From assembly GCF_003752155.1 (NCBI RefSeq), contig NZ_RJVG01000001.1, positions 434,001 through 498,000 of the forward strand: a stretch of 64,000 bases of DNA. Direction: 5' to 3'. The position numbers and the translations under genes were made by a program. The notes beneath the pieces are model-generated. The model made no database searches. It was not told where the DNA came from and saw nothing but the letters and a program-made list of their open reading frames with translations. How positions within the stretch are numbered: position 1 is the stretch's first letter; each line of letters begins with the position of its first letter. This document shows positions 1 to 8,980 of this stretch, in pieces. The DNA is from Mobilisporobacter senegalensis. Its GTDB lineage: Bacteria; Bacillota; Clostridia; Lachnospirales; Lachnospiraceae.

Positions 1-2760
1 TGTTGCTGCCACATTATAAAAGATATTAGGATCACCTTGTTTTACGGTTGCTTTCACAAAAGCATCTGCGTCATATGTGATTTCCTCCATACCGCCTACA
101 TAAGAGGAGTCTATCTTCCACACACGGACATCCGTAATTTTAAGTGTGTCAAAGCTGGATTTCTGAGTCCAGGTATCTTCTACAGAATTCAGTACATGAT
201 TGCAACAAGGGCCGCATATTATATGAGCTGGAACTGTCCAGGTGACTGTAATTGTATAGCTTCCAGGGCCGCTTGGGCTTGCAGTGACCGGATCCGGCAC
301 TTCTACAGTATAAGTGTCAGGTGGTGTTCCTCTTGTCTCAGTATGGTATTTACTTTCTGTTACATCTACAGGATCTACTGGCGAATCCGTCGTTATGGAT
401 GCATTCCACCCAGCCTTGCTTCTTGTCTTCTTATCACTTGCCGAAGTATACGATAAAGTGGTACCATTTACTTCTGCTGCAAAAGCTGCTGCCTCTGCCT
501 TTGCACTATTATATGCACTGCGGTCCGGCCTTGCGGAGCAGGTGACTGTACCAGTTCCGCTTGCCGGACTGGCAGTATTAGGTATGGATCCCGTCCATGT
601 CTTTGTATAGGTTCCTCCATTATGTAAATCAGCGGACTGTCCGCCTAAACTTTGTGGCTTTGCAGTATCTCCTTCTTTAAACTCACAATCCACTCCACCT
701 TTGAAATAAGACCTGTAAGTACGTTCTGCGGTCTTGTCTTTATCATACATAACTTCGACTTCAACCATGAACTCGGAACCTCCGGATGCAAAATATAACT
801 TTCTGGTGGTTGGAACACCTGCCATAGCCTCAAATGTTTCATTATAGATGCCACCTTCTTTTAATTCAGAGTAGGCATCCGGCTCTGATACGTAGCTTCC
901 ATATAATTTTGTTTCTTTTTTCTCATATGTGATAGAATCTGAATTTGTCTCTACTGCTATGGATTCCATCTCAGCTGGTGTTTCCGTAGTATTTGAATAA
1001 TATATGGTTACTTCCGCTTTATAGGTATATTTTTTTATTTCTTTTTCATTAATTGGAACCCCATTGAGCGAAGTATCAAGCCATTGATGTAACGGTTTTT
1101 CACTATTTAATAATATGCTCTCCAATTCTTTTCCTGAAATTTTATCAGGTTTCGTTATATATGTTTTTGGTTCCAGCGAAACGGCAGGTGATGCTGGAGT
1201 TCTTGTCATTTTAACTTGTACCTTATAATATTTATAATTCTTAAATATTCTTTTCCATTCATCATTTTTTTCACTCTCTAAATTAATAGTTATTTTTGAT
1301 GAATCATTTAACACTGCTTCATTATATATTGGAACTCTCTTTTGACCTTCATATCCAGGTTTAGTGGAACCTACTGTTAGTTTAGCCTTATATCCAGGAG
1401 TACTGCCATCAATAGCCGGTACCAATGCTAACCCAAAATATTTATCTTTAAGACTGATATTCTCTATGATACGCTGCTGACTCCAATTTGCACTTTTGTA
1501 GCTAACGCTGGTTCCATTAATAATAGGTTTATGATCTATTAATCGTGATACAACATTGGAAGCAAAAAGCCCTGAGCCTGTATATGTTCTATTTACTTTA
1601 ATATGATTTTTTGATTGATATACCAAACTTAATCGGATAGATTCTAATAATCTATTATAATAGTTTGTTCCTTTCTTACTTTTTTCTAAGCTTTCTTCTA
1701 CAGTTTCTGCCGTATCAAGTTTTCCTAATGAATACCAATTTCTATCTATCCCCATGGTGAAATCTAAATAGTCCTGACAACCAGCGATGATATTATAATA
1801 TTTATTTTTCTCAATTTCACCTCTTGCTGCAACAGATGGTGAAATTATAACATTACATTTATTAGGTTTAGCAGGTTCTAATCCTTTTACATATTCATCT
1901 ATAATCCCTTCCCAATGGTTAACAGCTTTGGAATTACTATCACACATAGTATATATAGTTATCAAAAAATCAAGATATCTAAATTCAAATTCTCTCATTT
2001 TATCTGAGTGTACATTTGATAAGTCATTATAATTATTTCCAATTAATTGTTCTGAATGCAAATATTGGTCAATACGTCCTGTAACATCATATTTATTATT
2101 TTTAACTAGTGTAAGATAACTCCATAATACTTTGCATTGCTTTATAGAATTATTCTTGTCTTTTTTTAATACATCCTTCCATTTTTTTCCCGTTAATGCT
2201 TTTTTACTTGTATTCCCGCTTAGTTCCCTCAACTTTTCATAAAAAATTCCATCACGTATATATGTTTCTTTTTTTAAATCAATTGTTTCAGGATTTGTTT
2301 CCATTCTTATGACTGCACCCGTATATTCCGGTTTACCTTTTTTCTGTAAATCAGCTCCTCCCGTATCTGCCCTTTTCACAACATATATAGAATCATAATT
2401 ATGATTATCCATATATTTATGCAATTCATAAGGAATGATAGCAACCGTTTTATCCGTATAATCTGGGCTCAAAGAATCAACTTCTTTAATTATTTTATCT
2501 CTTCCATTTTTATCTGCATATTTTGGTAATGTTTGTGTACTAATCAAGATTCCATTACCAATTGGCCAGGCAGTCGCACCGTATGAAGTTGGGGTTGGAT
2601 CTTTACCTATCGTCCCATTTTCACCAATGGCCCAACCACCTTCTGCACTTACTATTTTATTAGTACATATATCTTTAAGGAATAAAGAAAACATACATAA
2701 CAGCGCAAAAATAATTAAGGTTTTGTACTTATTTTTATTTTTTAGTATATAATTACTCAT
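1..2760 (-). CDS. Very large secreted protein of unknown function (3' end outside window)
   Basis: The reading frame is open for exactly 920 codons from an ATG at 2760 to the window edge, so the C-terminus is missing. A good ribosome binding site (AGGAGG) lies 8 bases upstream. The N-terminus is a signal peptide: basic start, hydrophobic core at about residues 14-30, and a likely cut after VSA near residue 41. The mature protein begins with a Trp/Gly-rich stretch. Its middle is rich in Lys, Asn and Tyr. From about residue 590 on it becomes Ser/Thr/Pro-rich and beta-like. Near the window edge is a Cys-bearing motif, IICGPCCNH (about residue 860). I do not recognise the family. It is probably a cell-surface or exported protein. 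It shares an upstream element with the LXG toxin gene at 6902, which suggests common control. Confidence 0.8.
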   Translation of the reverse strand, partial: MSNYILKNKNKYKTLIIFALLCMFSLFLKDICTNKIVSAEGGWAIGENGTIGKDPTPTSYGATAWPIGNGILISTQTLPKYADKNGRDKIIKEVDSLSPDYTDKTVAIIPYELHKYMDNHNYDSIYVVKRADTGGADLQKKGKPEYTGAVIRMETNPETIDLKKETYIRDGIFYEKLRELSGNTSKKALTGKKWKDVLKKDKNNSIKQCKVLWSYLTLVKNNKYDVTGRIDQYLHSEQLIGNNYNDLSNVHSDKMREFEFRYLDFLITIYTMCDSNSKAVNHWEGIIDEYVKGLEPAKPNKCNVIISPSVAARGEIEKNKYYNIIAGCQDYLDFTMGIDRNWYSLGKLDTAETVEESLEKSKKGTNYYNRLLESIRLSLVYQSKNHIKVNRTYTGSGLFASNVVSRLIDHKPIINGTSVSYKSANWSQQRIIENISLKDKYFGLALVPAIDGSTPGYKAKLTVGSTKPGYEGQKRVPIYNEAVLNDSSKITINLESEKNDEWKRIFKNYKYYKVQVKMTRTPASPAVSLEPKTYITKPDKISGKELESILLNSEKPLHQWLDTSLNGVPINEKEIKKYTYKAEVTIYYSNTTETPAEMESIAVETNSDSITYEKKETKLYGSYVSEPDAYSELKEGGIYNETFEAMAGVPTTRKLYFASGGSEFMVEVEVMYDKDKTAERTYRSYFKGGVDCEFKEGDTAKPQSLGGQSADLHNGGTYTKTWTGSIPNTASPASGTGTVTCSARPDRSAYNSAKAEAAAFAAEVNGTTLSYTSASDKKTRSKAGWNASITTDSPVDPVDVTESKYHTETRGTPPDTYTVEVPDPVTASPSGPGSYTITVTWTVPAHIICGPCCNHVLNSVEDTWTQKSSFDTLKITDVRVWKIDSSYVGGMEEITYDADAFVKATVKQGDPNIFYNVAAT

Positions 2761-2806
2761 TCTTTCAATCCTCCTAACCAAAAATGTATTAAAACAACTT
2801 ACTACT

Positions 2807-2852
2807 AAAAATATCTTGCACCTAATTCATTTATAATTGTCAAGTACTTTTT
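2807..2852 (-). promoter_or_regulatory. Conserved upstream element, copy A
   Basis: About 46 bp upstream of the large secreted protein gene. It matches 7009-7054, upstream of the LXG toxin, at most positions. On the minus strand it reads CTTGACA, an AT-rich stretch, then GGTGCAAGATATTTT. TTGACA fits a -35 box, but no good -10 sits at the usual spacing. The CTTG...CAAG ends make it partly dyad-symmetric, so it may be a protein-binding site. Confidence 0.45.
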
Positions 2853-2903
2853 ATTTCATATTATAATTCTTCATTCTCAGATAAAGGTTGAAACACAGAG
2901 ACT

Positions 2904-2942
2904 AAAAAACCTAGTTCAGATTCAATCTGAACTAGGTTTTTT
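2904..2942 (-). terminator. Rho-independent terminator
   Basis: Perfect 17-bp stem (2904-2920 with 2926-2942) around a 5-base loop, ending in a run of T on the minus strand. It lies 117 bp after the stop of the transglutaminase-fold gene. The A-tract on the other side would also allow plus-strand use. Confidence 0.85.
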
Positions 2943-3058
2943 AATTTAAGTGTCATTTTCTATTAATAATTATTCATGAGTTGCTTTAACATATAAATAT
3001 TAGCTTTTTGGTTCCATCTACTTTATAGGCATAACAACCCAACGATACCATTTAATTT

Positions 3059-4405
3059 TTAATTTATTACATTTCCATTTTTATTAGCTAACTCCTTTAT
3101 CACTTCCCTATATTTAGTTGCAGTTGAATCAGGATAAATTGGAAGTGATGAGAAATAAACTGCAGGGTATATATCTTTCTTCTTTTCTTTTAAGGTCACA
3201 TACCTAATAGAATTAGTATAAAAATCATAGAAGTAATGAGACATACCTGAGAGTTTATTGGTATTACAACCTAAAGGCACAATTATATAATTTGTATCTC
3301 CCTGAGTAGTGCTATAGAACGTATTTCTAAGGTCTTCTCCTTCTTCATAGAGCTTCTCTTTTTCTGTAAGAGAAATAATATTTATAAATTGTTTTGTGAA
3401 CTCTGAATCTGGAGTAATTAAATCATTAAATGATTTTTTTACTCCTTGCTTTTTATAATATTTCATATCCTCAGCCAATGAAATAACATTAAAATAATAA
3501 AAATCACCTTCTAATTCCACTACATTTGATAAATAGATATATTCTGATTCGCCATCTGCCATAGTGAAATAACTATCATAAACATATTCGCATCTTATAC
3601 CACATACATTTAATACAAGATCAAATAGCATTACAAATCCAAATGAAGTCCCTTTTCCATAGAGTAATGGATCCATATAGAAGCTTTTCTTGCGCTGATT
3701 TCTTAATCGACTATCAGCATAATCACTTACAAACGTGTCATCTATTTCAATATTTTCAACAAGCCATGCAGCTATCGCCATTACCTTTTCATAATCACTC
3801 ATATCTTTGGTAATAGTTTCATCGATAATTTCTTTTACTTTCTTTGCTGCCTTTAAATTCGCTTTTATATCTGTATCTATATATCCCGAATCATATAAAT
3901 ATTCTTCATAATTCTTATACTTATTTGTTGTTAATGCCATATAAATATCCTGATGAGAGATATCTCCATCAAGTATATATTGATATTGTTGTTTTTCAGT
4001 ATAAACCCGAATCTTACTCACAGCCTTTTTCTTTCCCCATGTTGCTGTAATCGTACATTTACCAGATTTTTTTGCTGTTACCTCTCCTTTTGTATTTACT
4101 GTTGCTACTTTGGTATTGCTAGATTTCCATTTGACATTGCTTATATCATCTACTTCCATCAATTTAGTCCCAGATACATTAATATAATTATAGCCACATG
4201 GTTTTAGCTTGTATTTGTCTCCTTCTTTCATAACCAATAATTCTTCTTCAATCAGTATTCCTTGGAATTTTTCTTTGGCATATACATATTTAGTTGGCTG
4301 TAGACACAACCCAACCATCAAAGAAAATACTAAACATAAGCTTATAATTTTAATAAACCTCTTATTACTGATAGAATGGTTAATAACTGAATCTTTTATT
4401 GACAT
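3059..4405 (-). CDS. Secreted Big_2 / transglutaminase-fold protein lacking the catalytic triad
   Basis: 448 residues from an ATG at 4405, chosen because GGAGGT lies 9 bases upstream; a longer frame to 4468 has no such site. Residues 1-45 are a signal peptide ending YVYA-KE. Residues about 50-135 form a bacterial Ig-like (Big_2) domain with the typical WKSSNTKVATV and GKCTITATW motifs. Residues about 185-320 align by eye with bacterial transglutaminase-like domains. However, the usual GVCxGY is GTSFGF near residue 250, the usual HAWN is YLSN near 290, and the following NVDV is YFNV near 303. Cys, His and Asp are thus all replaced. It is probably a non-enzymatic binding or structural surface protein. 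The family call rests on motif reading only. Confidence 0.7.
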   Translation of the reverse strand: MSIKDSVINHSISNKRFIKIISLCLVFSLMVGLCLQPTKYVYAKEKFQGILIEEELLVMKEGDKYKLKPCGYNYINVSGTKLMEVDDISNVKWKSSNTKVATVNTKGEVTAKKSGKCTITATWGKKKAVSKIRVYTEKQQYQYILDGDISHQDIYMALTTNKYKNYEEYLYDSGYIDTDIKANLKAAKKVKEIIDETITKDMSDYEKVMAIAAWLVENIEIDDTFVSDYADSRLRNQRKKSFYMDPLLYGKGTSFGFVMLFDLVLNVCGIRCEYVYDSYFTMADGESEYIYLSNVVELEGDFYYFNVISLAEDMKYYKKQGVKKSFNDLITPDSEFTKQFINIISLTEKEKLYEEGEDLRNTFYSTTQGDTNYIIVPLGCNTNKLSGMSHYFYDFYTNSIRYVTLKEKKKDIYPAVYFSSLPIYPDSTATKYREVIKELANKNGNVIN

Positions 4406-4672
4406 AAAATATAAACCTCCACTTTCCTCATTATTAGCTTTTTTACAGATTACTTTAAATCTTATCACCTCTCATTCCTTATCCCTACACTAACGTCTGA
4501 ATCCATATATTAATCCTGTATTCATATCACCCTTCTCTTTTTAATTAAAGTAAATGAACTATATGATATTATTTTAGGTTAATTTTACATTTATGTCAAC
4601 ATATGTAATTAATAAGTTAATTTAACCAATTGACTTGTATTTTTATAATCCATCTTTATTTTCCTTTCAGTA

Positions 4673-4958
4673 TCATGTACCGGTTTCACTGGCATATCTA
4701 TAATCTTTTAGCATTGCAAATCCAAAAGATTTCCCATTCTTATTTTTAATAAGCCCTGCAGAATTTACTTAAGTCTCCAGTTTCCATATTTATAGAAAAA
4801 TAATAGTCTATAAATCTACCATTTTCATTAATCCATCCTACTACTGGAACTGAAATTTCAGGGTGCGTTGAGAAATTAGTTACTCCTAAGTCGTCAGTTG
4901 AATGAAATTCAAATTTTACTGAACCATCATAATTTACTCCTATCATATAAGGATACAT
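4673..4958 (-). pseudogene. Degraded reading frame of unknown function in toxin-immunity region
   Basis: A 70-residue frame (4746-4958) starts at a Met without a ribosome binding site. It ends soon after the sequence METGDLSKF. The next frame over continues to a TGA at 4673-4675 with a coding-like stretch (NKNGKSFGFAMLKDY). The two together look like one protein of about 95 residues with a frameshift near 4745. It directly follows a fragment of an LXG toxin gene, so it may be the remains of a toxin C-terminus or an immunity protein. Between 4406 and 4672 I see only AT-rich spacer. Confidence 0.35.
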
Positions 4959-4987
4959 ATCATTTTTATCTTCATAAATACATCAGC

Positions 4988-5089
4988 TCCTGTTATAAGA
5001 TTATGAACGAACTTACTGTCACTGGTTTCCCTCATTTGTTCTGTAAGGTTATCTCTTCCAGCATATCTCATTGCCCATGCCGGATTCTC
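4988..5089 (-). pseudogene. Fragment of an LXG toxin gene (middle segment)
   Basis: These 102 bp match 6123-6224, inside the toxin gene, with roughly a dozen substitutions and no gaps. On the minus strand the fragment still reads as NPAWAMRYAGRD and KFVHNL, the same peptides as the intact copy. It has no start, no N-terminal secretion domain and no complete C-terminal domain. It sits downstream of the candidate immunity gene. Partial toxin cassettes downstream of a full toxin-immunity pair are typical of polymorphic toxin loci and serve as recombination donors; here both ends look decayed. Confidence 0.7.
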
Positions 5090-5119
5090 TCATAATCTAT
5101 ATGATGTTATGGCTTTATA

Positions 5120-5506
5120 CTAACGCTTATAAGTTATTACTATTTCACTGCTATTGCTTCTCGCATCATACTCTGATGTTACTCTTCCCCAACTATATTC
5201 TTTACCACTCTCAATATTACTATCAATAAGAATTTTGTCATGTAGTTCTTTTCTTTCCATTTCATTTTCTTCTGAAATTGTCACATTAGCACAGATTAAT
5301 GTAAGTGCATATATCATATCATCTCTAAAGAAAAAACTTACGTAATACTCATTACCATCAATGTATTGCCTATCACTTAATTGTATCACTCTAATACCAT
5401 CTTGATTATTATAAAATGGTGTTTCTTTAAAATCTTCGAAAGTCATCATTGGAGAGAATATCAAATGTTCATTAATTTTAATTTCACCTGTAATTTTATT
5501 AATCAT
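5120..5506 (-). CDS. Candidate immunity protein for the LXG toxin
   Basis: 128 residues, soluble, acidic in the middle, with no signal peptide or membrane segment. The ATG at 5506 is 11 bp after the toxin stop, and GAGGAG sits 6 bases upstream, overlapping the toxin's stop codon, so the two genes are translationally close. The alternating hydrophobic/polar pattern (YYVSFFFRDDMIYALTLI) suggests beta strands. I do not recognise the family. The immunity role is inferred only from position: small cytoplasmic proteins right after LXG toxins are usually their immunity partners. Confidence 0.55.
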   Translation of the reverse strand: MINKITGEIKINEHLIFSPMMTFEDFKETPFYNNQDGIRVIQLSDRQYIDGNEYYVSFFFRDDMIYALTLICANVTISEENEMERKELHDKILIDSNIESGKEYSWGRVTSEYDARSNSSEIVITYKR

Positions 5507-5517
5507 ATTTAACTCCT

Positions 5518-6902
5518 CTATTTCTTTAATGGAATATTATCTACTGGAACTAAATATCCCTTATTAATTAAATCATTCGCGTCTGGCATAAATATTTGTG
5601 GAAGTCCCCCTTTTCCAAATTGAGGATTAGCCTTAGTTATACCGAACGCTGCATCTAAATCCACTGTCGCTTTATATCCTTGCATATTTGAGCGATAACC
5701 ATGTATCGGATTTTCTTCAACTTGCAACCCCTCAAAAACAGTATTTGCATCATATCCCGAGCGTTCAATAGCAGACCTTGTCGTAAAGTACTCAGTTCCA
5801 TTAGGTTCTCCTCTATAAATGATTTTATCCTGCTTAATTGTAATATCCTTATACGTGTCAATACCGGGATCCCTGTCCCTTGCCAGCTTTGTGCTATCTC
5901 TGAAGGCGTCTTAGAGCCTCCCTCTATTACGTTATCAACAACTGTCTTACCAGATATTCCATCCACTGATTTTGCCCCTAACTGGGCAGCATCATCAATA
6001 AGATTAGTGCCTCCATTCCCCAAAATCCTGCATCTTCCAGAGAAATTCTTAATACTCTTTAACGCATCCATTCCATCTTTCGCAAAAAGTACAAGCCCGG
6101 CAGATGTTTCTAATACATCAAGTCCTGTTGCAAGATTATGAACGAACTTACTGTCGCTACCTTCCCTCATTTGTTCCGTAAGGGTATCTCTTCCTGCATA
6201 TCTCATTGCCCATGCCGGATTCTCGTTCTGCATTGCATTATATGCTTTAGAATTATTATATATGGAGGTCAGTCCATTTGCAACTGTCATAGTCGTGGCT
6301 ATAACAATTGCTATGGCTACAATAGCTCCTACTCCGGAAGCTATGGCAACCACAGCTCCCACTACCTCCAGTGTGACTAATGCTACTGTCAATATATCAT
6401 CTATGATATATTTTCCGCCTTCATATTTATACCAGTCCTTAATATTCTCGATACCGTCTGTGACTGCCACTTCTATGGTATTCCCAATATCTTTCAGATA
6501 TCTTCCTAATGCACCCCCATTACTGATTTCCGTACCTATATAATTGAACCACTTTGTTACTATATTTTCTTTGATTCCATATGTATTTTTAAAATCTCCT
6601 GACAGAGATTCAATTGTGGCCTTTACATTATTATCGGCTGTGACACAATTGTTCTTAAAAGTTTCAATATTTGCTGCCAGAGTTTCAAAATCCTCTTGTT
6701 TCTTCCTTAACTGTACTAACTTATCTCTCATTAACTGGTCTGCCACATCAATATTGCTTGTCCAGCTTCCACTGTATTCTTTTAGTTTTTTACATATCTT
6801 TTCTTCAATTGTTTCTCCATATTCTTCTAACAATGCTGCTGCCTTTCTGGCATTTTTTGCTGCGTCTTCCAGATCATGATAGGATACTGCTAATGTACTC
6901 AT
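5518..6902 (-). pseudogene. LXG/WXG-type polymorphic toxin, frameshifted before the C-terminal domain
   Basis: The ATG at 6902 has AGGGGG 6 bases upstream. Residues 1-115 are a helical hairpin with SGSWTSN near residue 45, typical of WXG/LXG secretion domains exported by type VIIb systems. Residues about 165-205 are strongly hydrophobic (LEVVGAVVAIASGVG), followed by a pre-toxin region. Near 5862-5868 the frame shifts. In the annotated frame the protein ends at 5655 after 415 residues with junk-like sequence. One extra G in a CCCGG run would restore a frame to the TAG at 5518, giving about 461 residues. That frame ends in a domain with IIYRGEPNG, YFTT, GGLPQIF and VPVDNIPL; its YRGE and FTT strands faintly recall ADP-ribosyltransferases, which is speculation. 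It is either a real pseudogene or a single-base sequencing error. Confidence 0.7.
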
Positions 6903-7008
6903 CTCTTACCCCCTTATTAATCTTATTTCATTCAATTACTTTAAATATATCTTTTTATAAACCTTCTCTTACATAGTTTAAATGTAGATTAAATATTATT
7001 GAAAATAT

Positions 7009-7054
7009 CTTGCACCCAATTCAGTTATAAAAGTCAAGCATTTTTTATTTTCTA
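7009..7054 (-). promoter_or_regulatory. Conserved upstream element, copy B
   Basis: The second copy of the element at 2807-2852, about 110 bp upstream of the LXG toxin start. It carries CTTGACT on the minus strand and the same GGTGCAAGATATTTT end. Only a few bases differ over the core, while flanking DNA is unrelated. It is a candidate promoter or operator. Confidence 0.45.
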
Positions 7055-7108
7055 TATTTTATAATGCTGTTTCTGTCCCTTATTATTGAAAGTATAATAA
7101 ATGCCAAA

Positions 7109-7146
7109 ATCCCCCCAGTTAGATATAATATCTCACTAGGGGGATT
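7109..7146 (-). terminator. Terminator after MATE gene
   Basis: Imperfect hairpin whose outer stem pairs AATCCCCC with GGGGGATT, 30 bp after the MATE stop, followed on the minus strand by a T-rich stretch. Confidence 0.7.
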
Positions 7147-7175
7147 CTTTGGATTTTACAATCATGATCCATTCA

Positions 7176-8540
7176 CTATGTAATTTGATTTCTCTTTAAA
7201 TAATATTGATAATACAATATGAAAAGTATCGAAGTTATCGTCCAGGAAAACGGATAACTAAACACTACTGTTTTTACATCATGCCATGCAGGAACTACTG
7301 TGAATAGCCAAATGATACGCAATACACATATTCCCATGCCTGTAAGTATCATTGGTATTAAAGAATCTCCCATGCCTCTTAAAGTCCCGGATAGGATCTC
7401 AATCGTGACATAAGTGAAAAATGCAGGTACCATAAAATGCAATATTTCCATACCTTTTGCAATTACTAATTTATCCGTACTGAATAGCTGATAGATGTAA
7501 GTTCCTCCAAAGAAAAGGAAGAGGCTCATGCATATTGCTGTTGACATAGCCATGGTTAAACAAACTTTTGCACCTTTTCTAACACGGTCATATTTACCAG
7601 CTCCAAAATTTTGCCCCGCGAAAGTAGTCATAGAGATACCAAAAGATGACATCGTCATCCAGAAGATACCGTCTACCTTACCATAGGCTGTCCAGGCCGC
7701 AATAGTATCTGTTCCGAACCCATTCATTGTTGACTGGATGATCACGTTAGAAGTGGTGTACATTAAAGATTGAAATCCTGCAGGCAGTCCCAGTTTTATA
7801 GTCTTCTTTAGCATTTCTTTATGTATACGTATTGATCTTATATGCAGTTTATAACTCTCATTTGTTCTCATTAGTGTTATCCAAACAAATAATGCACTGC
7901 ATATCTGAGAAACAACGGTTGCAATTGCCGCACCTGCTACATCCCAGCCGAATACAACTACAAATAAGACATCAAGTACTATATTGATAAAACAGCTGAT
8001 AATCAAAAAGTATAATGGTCTTTTAGAATCACCGATGGCTCTAAGTATTCCTGCTCCCATATTATAAGTAAGGTTTGCAACCATTCCGCCAAAATATATA
8101 CGAAGATACATTAAGGAATCTGACATAATATCATCCGGCGTACCCATCCATTTCAGTGCATATGGAGCACCTATAATACCAATGAACATAATAATGATGC
8201 CACCTATAAGAGAAAATGCTATGGCAGTATGCACTGCCTTACTTACTTCCTCTTTCTGTTTTCCACCATAGTACTGAGAGATTGTTACTGTAGCTCCCGC
8301 TGAAATTCCCACAAAAAAACCGACACAAACATTTATCAATGTACCGGTTGTCCCACCTACTGCAGATAAGGCTTCTTTTCCTACAAATCGGCCTACAACA
8401 ATTGCATCTGCTGTATTATATAATTGCTGAAAGAAAGAACCAAATAATAGAGGAAAGAAGAAGATAAGCAATTGCTTCCAGATGACTCCTTCTGTGATTT
8501 TATTATTTTCTATGATGACATCTTCCATTACATGATCCAT
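7176..8540 (-). CDS. MATE-family multidrug/sodium antiporter
   Basis: 454 residues from ATG at 8540, preceded by AAAGGTG at 6 bases; an upstream GTG at 8549 lies inside that site and is less likely. The protein has about twelve hydrophobic segments in two six-helix halves. It also has the MATE hallmarks PLLFGSFFQQLYNTADAIVV near the start, GTLRGMGDS in the C-terminal half and AGQNFGAGKYDR in between. Length is normal (about 450). Family members exchange Na+ or H+ for cationic drugs or metabolites at the cytoplasmic membrane; the substrate cannot be told. It is monocistronic by context, with a terminator behind it. Confidence 0.9.
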   Translation of the reverse strand: MDHVMEDVIIENNKITEGVIWKQLLIFFFPLLFGSFFQQLYNTADAIVVGRFVGKEALSAVGGTTGTLINVCVGFFVGISAGATVTISQYYGGKQKEEVSKAVHTAIAFSLIGGIIIMFIGIIGAPYALKWMGTPDDIMSDSLMYLRIYFGGMVANLTYNMGAGILRAIGDSKRPLYFLIISCFINIVLDVLFVVVFGWDVAGAAIATVVSQICSALFVWITLMRTNESYKLHIRSIRIHKEMLKKTIKLGLPAGFQSLMYTTSNVIIQSTMNGFGTDTIAAWTAYGKVDGIFWMTMSSFGISMTTFAGQNFGAGKYDRVRKGAKVCLTMAMSTAICMSLFLFFGGTYIYQLFSTDKLVIAKGMEILHFMVPAFFTYVTIEILSGTLRGMGDSLIPMILTGMGICVLRIIWLFTVVPAWHDVKTVVFSYPFSWTITSILFILYYQYYLKRNQIT

Positions 8541-8705
8541 AAAATACACCTTTGTACTTTCTATTTTATCTCTGGTTTAAGTAAAATTTATTATATTCAT
8601 TCAAAAAAGATAATGTATATTGTAGCACCGTGGTGATAAGTTATCAATAGAAATTATAACTAGTAATTAAATATATATTTAATTTATTATATACTATAAA
8701 TACAA

Positions 8706-8742
8706 AAGAAGTACCGGTAGAATCACAGCTAACGGTACTTCT
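8706..8742 (-). terminator. Terminator downstream of flavodiiron gene / short ORF
   Basis: An 11-bp stem, AAGAAGTACCG paired with CGGTACTTCTT, around a 15-base loop, with TTTT following on the minus strand. It overlaps the last codons of the short frame at 8729-8851. Confidence 0.7.
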
Positions 8743-8851
8743 TAATTATGGTTACATATCCAGCATTTCTATCTCGAAAAATATCTTCAATAAGCGCATC
8801 TCTCACATGTATAATATCACCACTTCTTCTATTTCTTTGATTTGAACTCAT
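8729..8851 (-). CDS. Possible 40-residue small basic protein
   Basis: ATG at 8851, TAG at 8729-8731. The product is rich in Arg and Asn (MSSNQRNRRSGD at the start, IIKKYR at the end) with a helical middle. A weak GATGAG lies 8 bases upstream. It lies between the flavodiiron gene and a terminator and would share its transcript. The rest of the 8541-8980 gap is AT-rich, with nothing I can name. Coding status is uncertain because the last codons form part of the terminator stem. Confidence 0.35.
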   Translation of the reverse strand: MSSNQRNRRSGDIIHVRDALIEDIFRDRNAGYVTIIKKYR

Positions 8852-8980
8852 AAAATTAACTCATCTTCTTCATCCCACATTTATAATATATGGTATGTTT
8901 TATTTTAGAATTGTTGCATTGACAAATCCAATGGGCCCAAGGTTTTAGACATGTTATTCATAGCTCTTTTTCCACTATTT

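Noticed and set aside
3844-4493. Plus-strand frames of 60-95 codons opposite the transglutaminase-fold gene
   Set aside because: Shadow frames of the real minus-strand gene; no binding sites and low-complexity products.
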